Source: JBGCEZ01 sp045106735 (GTDB lineage: Bacteria; Planctomycetota; Phycisphaerae; Phycisphaerales; SM1A02). Taken from it: DNA of 15,828 nt. This document shows, in pieces, positions 1 to 7,696 of the stretch. The position numbers were made by a program, and so were the translations under genes. The DNA lies in assembly GCA_045106735.1 (NCBI GenBank), contig JBGCEZ010000071.1, positions 1 through 15,828 of the forward strand, read 5' to 3'. Every line of letters begins with the position of its first letter. Within the stretch, counting starts at the first letter, position 1. Under the pieces are notes generated by a model. The model saw only the letters and a list, made by a program, of their open reading frames with translations. It did not search any database and was not told where the DNA came from.

Positions 1-680
1 CTGGCGTCCAGCTCGGCCCGAATCGACGACATCCGCTGCTCGGCCTGGCCGTCGGCATCCCGCATGACCCCGAGTTCGGCGACCCGGTCGAGGACCAGGG
101 CCAGGTGGTCGATGCTCCGTTCGACTTCGTCCAGCACCGCCTCGCGGGCCTCCAGCGTCCGGCGCCGCATCTTCGAGGTGTGCATCCGGCGGGCCGTTTC
201 GTTCAGCCGCAGCGATCGTTCCAGGCTCTCGATGCAGTGATCGAAGAGTTCGTCGACCTGCGGGGCCACCTCGGCCAGGCGAGCGGCGGCCCGCGGTCCC
301 TCGGCGATGGCCGCGTCCTGGTCGGCTTCGAATCGGTCGCGCATCGCCGTCATTTGCCGGAGCCAGCGTTCCGTTCGGGCATCGCCATCGCCGCGGAGCC
401 GCAACTCGAGCGACCGCAGGGCCCGGCGCTGGGCCGCTTCCTCGCGCCGGCCCAGGTACTCGGCCTCGCGGGCGACGAGCCGGTCGAAGCCGAAGGCCCA
501 CCGCGAGGCAAAGATGCCGCCGCCGAGCAAGACGCCGGCCGCCCCGGCGAACAGCAGCACGGGGCTCGCGGCGGCCAGGCCGATCGCCGCGGCGCTCGCG
601 CCGATGACCGCCGGGCCGAGCACCGTCGGAGCGGTGGTCAGCTTGAGCAGGACGCGGCGGGTGAGTTCACTTCGATCCAT
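1..680 (-). CDS. Partial two-TM protein with charged helical tail (3' end beyond the left edge)
   Basis: An open frame runs from an ATG at 680 to the window edge without a stop, giving 226 residues and an incomplete C-terminus. Two hydrophobic segments near the N-terminus (about residues 17-37 and 39-60) form a likely membrane hairpin. They are followed by a long Arg/Glu/Ala-rich region with predicted helical, coiled-coil-like character and no Pro/Gly breaks, presumably cytoplasmic. I recognise no catalytic motif. It is the last visible gene of the minus-strand cluster, 85 nt after the 579-aa solute-binding/OmpA-like gene, so co-expression is likely. The topology recalls XpaC-like membrane proteins that occur with TelA and vWA genes, but the signature residues of that family are not evident, so the resemblance is only a hypothesis. 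No clear Shine-Dalgarno site precedes the ATG; another ATG at 694 is out of frame. Confident that it is a gene, not of its function. Confidence 0.75.
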   Translation of the reverse strand, partial: MDRSELTRRVLLKLTTAPTVLGPAVIGASAAAIGLAAASPVLLFAGAAGVLLGGGIFASRWAFGFDRLVAREAEYLGRREEAAQRRALRSLELRLRGDGDARTERWLRQMTAMRDRFEADQDAAIAEGPRAAARLAEVAPQVDELFDHCIESLERSLRLNETARRMHTSKMRRRTLEAREAVLDEVERSIDHLALVLDRVAELGVMRDADGQAEQRMSSIRAELDA

Positions 681-765
681 GGCAGACCGGACATGGTAGT
701 GCGGCCCGGAACGGAGGCCGCCCGCCCAACCCGTGGGCCGCATGGCCATCCGGCGGACGCCGCCC

Positions 766-2505
766 TCAGTACGGACGCTCGCCGACGACGAAGGACACGC
801 TTCGGCCGGCCGCCGCGGATCCGCCGGTCTCCGGCGCGGTACTCGTCGCCCGCACGCGAACCTCGGCCACGCCCCGCTCGGTGAGCGCGGCGGCCACCGC
901 GTCGGCCCGGGCCCGGGCGAGGCGGCGATTGGCCTCGGGGTCGCCGATGGCCAGGGCGTGGCCGCGCACCGTGATGTAGTACTGCGGGAATGCGTCGAGC
1001 CGTTCGGCCAGGCGTTCGAGGGACGCTTCGGCGCTGCCGGTCAATCGGGCGGTACCGCGGGCAAAGACCAGCCGCTCGATGCCGAGGGTGCCGACGGGCC
1101 GAAGATCCGTCCATTGCCCGTCGCTCAGGGCGGCAAGCGAGATCGCGCCGCGAACCGGTTCGTCGGCCCCGGCCCCGCCGATCGACGGATGGAAGCCGTC
1201 TTGCTGCAAGCCGGCCAGGATGCGGTCGTACACCAGCCGCGACGGATCGCCGCCGGCCGGATCGGCATCAATCGCCCCGGTCGCGATCAAGACGCCGGTG
1301 ATGCGGCGGACCAAGCGTTCCAGCGGCGGCAAGGCCCCGGACCGCAGCCCAAAGTGCACGTAGTTCTCTTGGGTGTTCTTCCACTGCACGCCGGCGGCGA
1401 GCCGCGCGGACTGCTCGGCCGTCAGCCGTTGCCCGGTGGCCAAGGCGTCGAGCTGCAACTGGGCCGGCATGCCGCCCCCGCTGCCTTCGATCGCGTACAG
1501 GGCCGAGAGGTATGACTCGACGACTGCCCGGACCATCGGTTCGTCGCGCAGCAAGGCGTCGCGGCTGGCCACCAGGGCGTCGACGACAAAGCCGCGCAGC
1601 CGGCCGGTGTCGGCCAGGATCCTCGCGCCGGGTTCTTCGAGCGCCTTGCTGACGTACGGCTCCCAGAGCGCGTACGCCCGGCGTTCGTCGCGCGGGGCGG
1701 CCACGAATCGTTCGTACACCGCCTCGGCCCCGTCCACCGCAATGAACGGACGATCCGGAAGCTGGCCGAGATCGAAGCTGTTCATCACCACCCGGGCCAG
1801 GGTTTCACTGGGCGAACTGGGCGTCAGGACGAAGCGCGCGTCGGGGGCGTTGAGGGCGTCGAGATCGGGCACGCCGCGTTCCCAGGCCACGATCGCGTCG
1901 GCTCCGATCGTCTCGTCGACCAGCATGATCGCCGATCCGGGGAGCGTGCCGCGTTCGGCGGCGGCGGTCACCATGGCGTCGATGGGAAAGACGGCCAGCG
2001 GCGTGTCGCCGGATTCGAGGCCGGCCAGCCGGACCGCGTAGTCGGCCTCGTCGTCCACCAGGATCGGCCGAAAGCCACGTTCGGCGAGCCGCTGCTCGAA
2101 CGTGTCGGACCGGAAGATCGCGTAGCCGCTGAATGAGTCGAGGGCGATCCGCACCGGTGTCAGGCCCGCCCCGGACGATGACGCGGACGACGAGCCATCG
2201 CCCGATGCACCGCGGCCACTGGTTGCCCCGCCGTTCGTCCCGCCGCTCCGACTGGTGAGGCGGGTACGGGCTTCGTCGACGAGGCGCGCGGCTTCCCGGC
2301 GACTGATGTCGTCGGGCATGGGCGGCAAGTCGACGCCGCGCTGCGAGGCGGTCGACTGCAGTTCGGCGTACTCGGTCCGAAGCTCTTCGGTGGCCGCCTT
2401 GGCGCCGAGCATCGGCGAGATCACGAATCGCCAGCCGAGGGCGAGCGCAAAGATGATCGTGAGCCAAACCACGGCGACGACGAGGATGCGGGCGCGGGCG
2501 TTCAT
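766..2505 (-). CDS. Membrane-anchored solute-binding protein fused to a degenerate OmpA-like domain (579 aa)
   Basis: The protein opens with one membrane segment (about residues 8-27) with no cleavage site, then a helical stretch and a Gly/Ser-rich linker (about 84-113). Next comes a type 2 periplasmic-binding fold resembling the NMT1/SsuA-like group (about 115-440, starting TPVRIALDSF), and an OmpA/MotB-like C-terminus (about 470-579). It would therefore be anchored in the inner membrane and face the periplasm. In the OmpA part the usual GH(T/S)D motif reads GHAL (from residue 515) and the terminal NRRVE motif is absent, while the Arg of the RLARARA helix is kept; diaminopimelate binding is probably weakened or lost. 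The ATG at 2505 lies 7 nt after the vWA stop, with a GAGGG Shine-Dalgarno at 2516-2520. It is probably a paralogue of the 640-aa protein upstream. The ligand is unknown, and no ABC permease or ATPase lies next to it. Confidence 0.85.
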   Translation of the reverse strand: MNARARILVVAVVWLTIIFALALGWRFVISPMLGAKAATEELRTEYAELQSTASQRGVDLPPMPDDISRREAARLVDEARTRLTSRSGGTNGGATSGRGASGDGSSSASSSGAGLTPVRIALDSFSGYAIFRSDTFEQRLAERGFRPILVDDEADYAVRLAGLESGDTPLAVFPIDAMVTAAAERGTLPGSAIMLVDETIGADAIVAWERGVPDLDALNAPDARFVLTPSSPSETLARVVMNSFDLGQLPDRPFIAVDGAEAVYERFVAAPRDERRAYALWEPYVSKALEEPGARILADTGRLRGFVVDALVASRDALLRDEPMVRAVVESYLSALYAIEGSGGGMPAQLQLDALATGQRLTAEQSARLAAGVQWKNTQENYVHFGLRSGALPPLERLVRRITGVLIATGAIDADPAGGDPSRLVYDRILAGLQQDGFHPSIGGAGADEPVRGAISLAALSDGQWTDLRPVGTLGIERLVFARGTARLTGSAEASLERLAERLDAFPQYYITVRGHALAIGDPEANRRLARARADAVAAALTERGVAEVRVRATSTAPETGGSAAAGRSVSFVVGERPY

Positions 2506-2512
2506 GCTTGGC

Positions 2513-3670
2513 TCACCCTCGTCCGGCCGAGATCAAGGCCTTGAGGATTCTCGCAATGATGAAGATCACGACGACGAAGGCGAAGACGACCACCACGCAT
2601 CCGAGGCCGAAGAGCGAGAGGCCCGACGAGGTCCCTGACCCCGGAGGGATCGCGCCGGTCGAGCCGGTCGAGCCGGTGGAACCCGACGACGTCGGCGCCG
2701 AGAACGTCGTTGACGGACGGGAAGTGGCCGGCCGGGACGCCGATTGACGATCCGCCGACTGTCCGGCCGGGCCGGAAGCGACTTCCTCGCCAATGGGCAT
2801 GTCGCCGGGCTCGACGAGCGCCCCCAGCAGCACGGCCCCCGCTTGATCGCTCATGCCGGCCAGCAGTTCGAAGTCGGACTCGTCGACCGTGCCGTCGGAT
2901 CGGATCGCGCCGATTTCGGCCGTGACTTCGGCCAAGCTGCGGACGAGGGCGTCCGGGTCGTCGGCCCGCCGGTACGAATGAACCTGCTGGGCCAGGTCGA
3001 GTTCCTCGGCCATGTCCACGCCGATGACGTCCATCACGATGCCGCGAGACAGCACCAGAGGCAGATGCCGCCGAAGCACCGGCCCATCCGAAGCCTTGCC
3101 GTCGGTGACGACCAGCAGCCGGTACGTGCCGTAACCCCGCTGTTCGGCCCGTTGGGCGAGCAGGCGATCGGCGGCGATCTTGAGGTGACGACCGAGCGGC
3201 GTCTTGCCGCCGGCCACCACCCCGTTGATGGCATCGGACACCGCATCCCGATCCACTGGCCCCAGGGGGACAACCCACGGATCGTTGGTATTGCTGGCGA
3301 ACGCGACCACGCCGAGGTTGATCGACGGCGGCAGTTCGCCGAGCACCCGGGTCAGGGCCTCCTTGGCCACGGCCATCTTGATGGCCCCGGTGCGTCCGTA
3401 GGACTCGTTCATGGAGCCGCTGCCGTCGAAGACCACGACGATGTTGTCGCGGAGGTACGCCGGGGTTTCGGCCGCGGCGTTCGCGGAGGCTTGCCCGTGG
3501 GCGGTCGAAGCGAACGCGCCGCTCGCGGCCACGAGGCCGGCGGCGAGAAGGCCGGCGACCGAACGACCGAGTCGTCGCATCGTCGAATCGGGTTGCGGAT
3601 GGGAGATGTGCTGCATGGACTGCTTTCGTGCTGGGACAACCGTTGCGCCGGAAGTGAGGGCCGTCACCAT
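2513..3670 (-). CDS. Secreted, C-terminally membrane-anchored von Willebrand factor A (vWA) protein
   Basis: This is a vWA domain with an intact metal-ion-dependent adhesion site: DGSGSM at residues 82-87, Thr157 in GGKTPLG and Asp190 in VVTDGKASD. Family knowledge says such domains bind partner proteins through Mg2+. A signal-peptide-like segment starts MRRLGRSVAG and is rich in Ala and Leu. The vWA domain (about 75-250) is followed by a Ser/Thr/Pro-rich linker containing three GST repeats (about 330-339) and one C-terminal membrane segment (about 353-372). The domain should therefore sit outside the inner membrane, tethered by its tail. The ATG at 3670 overlaps the upstream stop as TGATG, favouring translational coupling; with that start the signal peptide has an unusually long N-region, so 3616 (Met19) or 3580 (Met31, ideal signal peptide) are real alternatives. 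It lies between two solute-binding/OmpA genes, its likely functional partners. Confidence 0.88.
   Translation of the reverse strand: MVTALTSGATVVPARKQSMQHISHPQPDSTMRRLGRSVAGLLAAGLVAASGAFASTAHGQASANAAAETPAYLRDNIVVVFDGSGSMNESYGRTGAIKMAVAKEALTRVLGELPPSINLGVVAFASNTNDPWVVPLGPVDRDAVSDAINGVVAGGKTPLGRHLKIAADRLLAQRAEQRGYGTYRLLVVTDGKASDGPVLRRHLPLVLSRGIVMDVIGVDMAEELDLAQQVHSYRRADDPDALVRSLAEVTAEIGAIRSDGTVDESDFELLAGMSDQAGAVLLGALVEPGDMPIGEEVASGPAGQSADRQSASRPATSRPSTTFSAPTSSGSTGSTGSTGAIPPGSGTSSGLSLFGLGCVVVVFAFVVVIFIIARILKALISAGRG
2654..2680. repeat. Three 9-bp in-frame repeats encoding a Gly-Ser-Thr linker
   Basis: The unit GCCGGTCGA occurs at 2654 and 2663, with a one-base variant at 2672. On the minus strand it encodes Ser-Thr-Gly three times in the linker just before the C-terminal membrane segment of the vWA protein. 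Because 9 is a multiple of 3, copy-number change would alter linker length without a frameshift. Confidence 0.8.
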
Positions 3671-5592
3671 CAGAAGTCGAAGTCGTCTTCGGTCAGCGAT
3701 TCCGCACTGATCCGCAAGATCGCGAACTCAACGCGGCGATTCTTGGCCGCCTGCGAGGCGTTGCGCGGAAGGCGCACGAGCGGTTCGGCAATCCCGACGC
3801 CCTGCGATTGGAACTGGCCCGCGCTGATGTCGAGCCCTTCCCCGCCGGCGAAGCTGATCAGCGCTTCACGCACCGCTTCGGCTCGCTGCTGCGAGAGGTT
3901 CAGCGCCGCCTGCATCGTCATCATCGGGTCGCTTCCCTGGCCGGAGAACGCCCCGCTTCGCACCATGCGCTCGACGACGGCCGGATCGCCGATGTCAACT
4001 TGCTTGCCTTCGTAGAAGTAGGTGTATTCGCCGCGCTGGCCGGATCGCTTGATCACGCCGGATGACATGCCCGCGCGAACCATGTCGCCCAGGGTCTTGG
4101 TCGGATCGCTGTGTCCGCGAACCACCACCACGCTGTTGCCGTACAGGCCGGCTTGCTCGACGGCGTTGCGAAATTCGTCGCGGTAGCGATCGATCGGGAA
4201 CGTCCGCTGGTCGGGGTCGAACTCGATCGTGAACTGCACCAGCACGCTCTCGGGCGTGACCTCCAGGTCGTCCAGTCCCTGGAACGATTCGGCCTGGGCC
4301 TGGGCTTCGAAGCGGGCAAGGCCCGTCCGGGCGGACAAGGCGGCGAAGTCGGTGGCCGCCGCGTCCATCGGCATCCGTTGTCCGACCGCCCCAAGCGTGG
4401 AGGCCAGGTCGATCGACTGGGCCATCTTGCGTTGGAAGCCGGCGACAAAGCCACTGCGGGTGAAGAACCGTTCGGTATCGGCCAGGTCGGCGAAGTTGGC
4501 GTCCAGCAGCAGGCCATGGGTATCGACTTCGATCGTCGGAAGAACGTCGGCCCCGAAGATCGTCTGCGCCTGCGTCAGCGTCGCCTGGTACGGCGGGGTC
4601 ATGCGCCCGGTCGACTCAAAGGCATCGCGCATCGATTCGAGTTCGACCGACGACTGGAGCCAGCCGCCAAGCATCGCATCCACGGTGGCGCGGTTGGCGT
4701 CGTACCAATCCCGGCGGACGGCGTAGACGTCGGTGATCGATCGCGACGCGTAGGCAGTGGAGTTGATGACCCGGGCGCCAGCCACGGTGCCCTCGGCGCC
4801 AGAGCCGACGGCATCCAAGTCGCCGACGAGGGCCAGCATGTCCGGCGTCACCACGGTGCAGGCGGCGATGGTCGAATCGGCGGCGAACGCGGCGGCGGGG
4901 CTGCCTTCACCGGTGATCGTGTCGCACCAGACGACTTCAATGTCATTCCAGCCAAGGCCGGCGGATCGAAGCATGTCATCGAGCATGCCGACGTGGGGAC
5001 CGGAGCGCTGCACCGCCACCCGGCGGCCGGCAAGGTCCTTGGTCTGCCGCACCGGTTCGCGGCCGAGGAGGTGGTCGCCCTCGGAGAAACTCAGTTGCAG
5101 GAACACGACCGGCTTGGTGCGCGGGTCGCGGCCGATGACTTCACTGGCCAAGCCCAACATGCGCATGGTGCCGCGAAGAAATGGACTGTCGCCGCGGAGG
5201 TAGCGGCGAACCTGCTCGGGGAAGTCGTCGCCGGGGCGAAGATCAACGGCCAAGCCGGCGGCGCCGAAACGCGAGTCCGGCGTGGTCTGCAGACCGCCGT
5301 TGGCGTGGAAGGTGGCCACGTCGCCGCCCCAGAGAATGAAGGGCATTTCGAGCCGCCCGCCGTCGCGAACCGGGCCCACGGCCACATCGCCCACCTCGGC
5401 GGAGAAGCGTTCGACGAGCGCGCCGCCGCGGCCGGGTTGGACGACGTCGGCGGCGTTCGCGACCGGGGTGGATGCGGTGGCGAACCACGTCGCGACCAGC
5501 AGGGTGGCCGCGACGAGGGTCGCAGCGACCGGCGTGGCCGCAATGCGGAACACAAGTCGCCGGGTGGCAAGGAACAAGGACGTGGGCGGCAT
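3670..5592 (-). CDS. Secreted solute-binding protein fused to an OmpA-like peptidoglycan-binding domain (640 aa)
   Basis: A signal peptide ends near residue 47 (ANA before ADV). A solute-binding domain of the NMT1/SsuA-like type 2 fold follows (about 75-440; FILWGGD at 85-91, a YLRGDSPFLRGT stretch further on). The C-terminal OmpA-like domain has GHSD at 493-496, LSQQRAEAV from about 566 and NRRVE at 618-622. In OmpA proteins the Asp and Arg of these motifs bind diaminopimelate, so this domain looks able to hold peptidoglycan. About 65 residues separate GHSD from the LSQQRA helix, much more than usual. The open frame continues upstream to 6048, but the ATG at 5592 is chosen because it creates the signal peptide and has a GGGAG site at 5603-5607; the longer form would also overlap rsmA. 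It is first in the four-gene cluster. No transporter partner is present, so capture or sensing at the cell wall is more likely than classical import. Confidence 0.88.
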   Translation of the reverse strand: MPPTSLFLATRRLVFRIAATPVAATLVAATLLVATWFATASTPVANAADVVQPGRGGALVERFSAEVGDVAVGPVRDGGRLEMPFILWGGDVATFHANGGLQTTPDSRFGAAGLAVDLRPGDDFPEQVRRYLRGDSPFLRGTMRMLGLASEVIGRDPRTKPVVFLQLSFSEGDHLLGREPVRQTKDLAGRRVAVQRSGPHVGMLDDMLRSAGLGWNDIEVVWCDTITGEGSPAAAFAADSTIAACTVVTPDMLALVGDLDAVGSGAEGTVAGARVINSTAYASRSITDVYAVRRDWYDANRATVDAMLGGWLQSSVELESMRDAFESTGRMTPPYQATLTQAQTIFGADVLPTIEVDTHGLLLDANFADLADTERFFTRSGFVAGFQRKMAQSIDLASTLGAVGQRMPMDAAATDFAALSARTGLARFEAQAQAESFQGLDDLEVTPESVLVQFTIEFDPDQRTFPIDRYRDEFRNAVEQAGLYGNSVVVVRGHSDPTKTLGDMVRAGMSSGVIKRSGQRGEYTYFYEGKQVDIGDPAVVERMVRSGAFSGQGSDPMMTMQAALNLSQQRAEAVREALISFAGGEGLDISAGQFQSQGVGIAEPLVRLPRNASQAAKNRRVEFAILRISAESLTEDDFDF

Positions 5593-5935
5593 CGGCGTGA
5601 ACTCCCGAGACGATCTGGCGGACGGCACGCTGGGTGCCGACGCGGATCGCAGGATGGTGGATGGCAGTCGTCCATCGTCCCCCGCCGGCCCGGAGTGGAC
5701 CGCGCGGCGAGACAATGCGACACCAAGAGGATCGGCGCGCCGGGCGTCCGGGGCAAGTCGGCTCGGGTGAACGATCCGACACGTCAGGACGAGCGGACGA
5801 GGGTGGGACCCGGCAGACGGAGCTCGATCCGTCGGCGGCGAGCGGTCCGGCGAGGCCGGTGATGCGGGCGATGTATCGCCGGCGTTCGGCGGGGTTCGGC
5901 GGCGTTCGGCGACGTTCGGCGACGCCAGGAGCTGA
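5593..5935. other. Non-coding gap between rsmA and the envelope cluster
   Basis: This 343-bp gap lies between the rsmA stop and the first gene of the envelope cluster, all on the minus strand. It holds the Shine-Dalgarno site of the 640-aa protein and a 10-bp tandem repeat near the rsmA end. It should also contain the cluster promoter, but I found no convincing -35/-10 pair and no terminator hairpin with a T tract. Open frames across it have no recognisable protein features. Confidence 0.6.
5881..5920. repeat. Four 10-bp tandem repeats (GGCGTTCGGC)
   Basis: Four consecutive 10-bp units start at 5881, 5891, 5901 and 5911. Units 1 and 3 are identical; units 2 and 4 each differ by one base. The array lies 15 bp beyond the rsmA stop, in the 3' region of that gene. 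The unit length is not a multiple of 3, which argues against a coding repeat. Confidence 0.9.
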
Positions 5936-6814
5936 TCAGATACCGTCGACCGGCCGTCCGCAGGCCTCCCAGAGCCGGGCCAGCCCGTCGACCGAGACCG
6001 CCTCCGGACGCAGGTCGGGGGTGATCCCCTCGGGCCACTCGCGGTCACGCCCGAGGACGGAGCCGAGCTGCTTGCGACGCTGGCTGAAGATCGTGTTCAG
6101 GAAGCGGGCAAAGCCCTCCCCGCTCTCGGGATCGGCCAGCGGGGTCGGCCGATCGGCATCGGACCGGCGATGGATCGCCACCGCGGCACTCGTGACCTTG
6201 GGGGCCGGCCAGAAGCATCCGGGCGGCAGGACGTCCACCCGCCGGGGGGTGCCAAAGGCCTGCACGATGATGCCGAGGGTGCCGTAGGCCTTGGTTCCGG
6301 GGCCGGCGGTCAGCCGATCGGCCACTTCCTTCTGGATCGTGACGAACTGGCCGTGGCAGTCCGGGTGGTGCAAGAGCAGCTCGGCCATGAGCGGGCTGGC
6401 GGCCTGGTACGGAAGATTCGAGACCAGCCGAAAACTCGTCCGCCCTTCCGCCGCCATCGCCGCGTCGATTGCGTCGCGGGCGGCGCTGGCCAGCCGGCGT
6501 CCGCGCCCGAGGCAATCGCCGCGCACGAGTTCCAGCCGGCCATCCGCAATGGGGCGAACTTCTTCGTCGATCAGATCGGCCAAGCCCTCGTCGAGCTCGC
6601 AGGCCACGACGCGAGCGCCCGCCTCGAGCAAGGCCTCCGTGAGGGCCCCAGTTCCCGGCCCGACTTCCAGCACGACATCGCCCGCCTCAAGCTCCGCCGA
6701 AGCGACCAAGCGCGCAACGCGAACCGGCTCGTGCAGAAAGTTCTGCCCGAGCTTGCGGTTGGGTCGCAGCCCGCGCGAAGCGAGCAACGACTTGATCCGG
6801 GCCAGGTCCTGCAT
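5936..6814 (-). CDS. rsmA: 16S rRNA (adenine1518-N6/adenine1519-N6)-dimethyltransferase
   Basis: This is KsgA/RsmA, which dimethylates two adjacent adenines in the 3' terminal hairpin of 16S rRNA using S-adenosylmethionine, late in 30S assembly. Diagnostic features in order are GQNFL (23-27), the SAM-binding VGPGTGALTE (51-60), acidic Glu73 in ACELDE, the catalytic NLPY (133-136), FWPAPKVTSA (201-210) and FSQRRKQL (243-250). Its 292 residues are slightly above the family norm, partly because the stretch between Asp100 and NLPY is about ten residues longer than in E. coli. No Shine-Dalgarno site is visible before the ATG. It starts 37 nt after the efp stop on the same strand, so an efp-rsmA operon is likely, joining two translation functions. 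All key motifs are intact. Confidence 0.97.
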   Translation of the reverse strand: MQDLARIKSLLASRGLRPNRKLGQNFLHEPVRVARLVASAELEAGDVVLEVGPGTGALTEALLEAGARVVACELDEGLADLIDEEVRPIADGRLELVRGDCLGRGRRLASAARDAIDAAMAAEGRTSFRLVSNLPYQAASPLMAELLLHHPDCHGQFVTIQKEVADRLTAGPGTKAYGTLGIIVQAFGTPRRVDVLPPGCFWPAPKVTSAAVAIHRRSDADRPTPLADPESGEGFARFLNTIFSQRRKQLGSVLGRDREWPEGITPDLRPEAVSVDGLARLWEACGRPVDGI

Positions 6815-6851
6815 GACGAGCGGACGCCCGACGCGGCATGAGGCGGATGCC

Positions 6852-7427
6852 TCAGGCCTTGCCGAGGTAGTCGCCGGTGGCCGGGTTGATCTTGACGATG
6901 ACGCCGTTCTCGATGAACGGAGGCACGCGGATCTTCGCGCCGGTCTCGACGATGGCTTCCTTCAACTGGTTCGTCGCCGTCGCGCCCTTGGGCTGCGGCG
7001 CCGTGTCGGTGACTTCGAGCTCGATGGCCGACGGCAGTTCAACGCCGAGCGGGTTGCCATCAAAGATCTGCACCGCGACTTCGAGCGACTCCTTGAGCCA
7101 CTGGCTCTGATCCTTGGGGATCACGTCGCCGTGGATCTCGAGTTGTTCGTAGCTCTCGAGGTCCATGAACACGAACGGGCCGGTGCCCTGCCCCGACGAG
7201 TCGAAGAGGTACTGCATGTTCCGACGGTCGATCGACACGTCTTCAAGCTTGTCGCTCGAGTTGACGCGGTTGATCTTGATGGTGCCGGTGTCCACGTTGC
7301 GCATCTTCGCCTGGACGTAGGCCGGGCCCTTGCCGGGCTTGACGTGCTCGGTATCGATGCAAATGTGGAGCTGACCTTCCCACATGAGGGCCTGGCCGCG
7401 CTTCAGATCGGTGGCTTTGATGGGCAT
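6852..7427 (-). CDS. efp: Elongation factor P
   Basis: EF-P binds stalled ribosomes between the P and E sites and helps peptide-bond formation at polyproline stretches. The 191-residue product has the normal family length and three beta-barrel domains: the KOW-like N-terminus (about 1-62, starting MPIKATDLKRG), the middle OB domain, and the C-terminal OB domain with GAKIRVPPFIENG. The tip loop reads VKPGKGPA with Lys33 at the position that is post-translationally modified in many bacteria; no modification enzyme is encoded in this window. The frame is open further upstream to 7730, but the ATG at 7427 matches the family start exactly, with a GAGG motif at 7440-7443. It precedes rsmA on the same strand. 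Confidence 0.97.
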   Translation of the reverse strand: MPIKATDLKRGQALMWEGQLHICIDTEHVKPGKGPAYVQAKMRNVDTGTIKINRVNSSDKLEDVSIDRRNMQYLFDSSGQGTGPFVFMDLESYEQLEIHGDVIPKDQSQWLKESLEVAVQIFDGNPLGVELPSAIELEVTDTAPQPKGATATNQLKEAIVETGAKIRVPPFIENGVIVKINPATGDYLGKA

Positions 7428-7453
7428 GACGCAGACAAACCTCGGGGGGGGAC

Positions 7454-7465
7454 GGGGCCGGCCCC
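7454..7465. promoter_or_regulatory. Perfect GC palindrome upstream of efp
   Basis: GGGGCCGGCCCC is a perfect 12-bp palindrome 26 bp upstream of the efp ATG. An eight-G run (7444-7451) lies between it and the ribosome-binding site. It could be an operator or a small hairpin in the efp leader; in GC-rich DNA it could also arise by chance. Confidence 0.3.
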
Positions 7466-7585
7466 AGACGGAGGCGGCCGAAAGACTGAACAGGGGCGGT
7501 GAAGATAGCTGGCCGCGAGCCGGGAAACCACCTCCGGCAGCCGCAGGGCACGGGCAGACGCGGCCGGCCCGGACGTGCTGCAGGG

Positions 7586-7696
7586 CTGGAGCACGACTGG
7601 AACGGGGCTGGAGCAGACCCGAAGCAACCCAGGACGCGGGCCGCGAGCATGCCCGGGCCGGACCAAGAGCGGGCCAAGAGCGGGCCAAGAAGCGGG
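7586..7696. repeat. Degenerate 11-bp tandem array upstream of efp
   Basis: Three units starting CTGGA sit at 7586, 7597 and 7608. Three CCAAGAGCGGG units sit at 7663, 7674 and 7685, the last with one extra A. The 55 bp from 7608 to 7663 is exactly five units, so both ends share an 11-bp phase, while the four central units (7619-7662) are strongly diverged. The unit length is not a codon multiple, and one turn of B-DNA is about 10.5 bp. Confidence 0.75.

Noticed and set aside
4111..5862. 583-aa open frame on the plus strand
   Set aside because: It is antisense to the solute-binding/OmpA gene, rich in Gly/Arg/His without any domain, and explained by the lack of stop codons in GC-rich DNA.
5593..6048. 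N-terminal extension of the 640-aa solute-binding protein
   Set aside because: It would overlap the end of rsmA, contains the 10-bp repeat, and would bury the signal peptide that begins at 5592.
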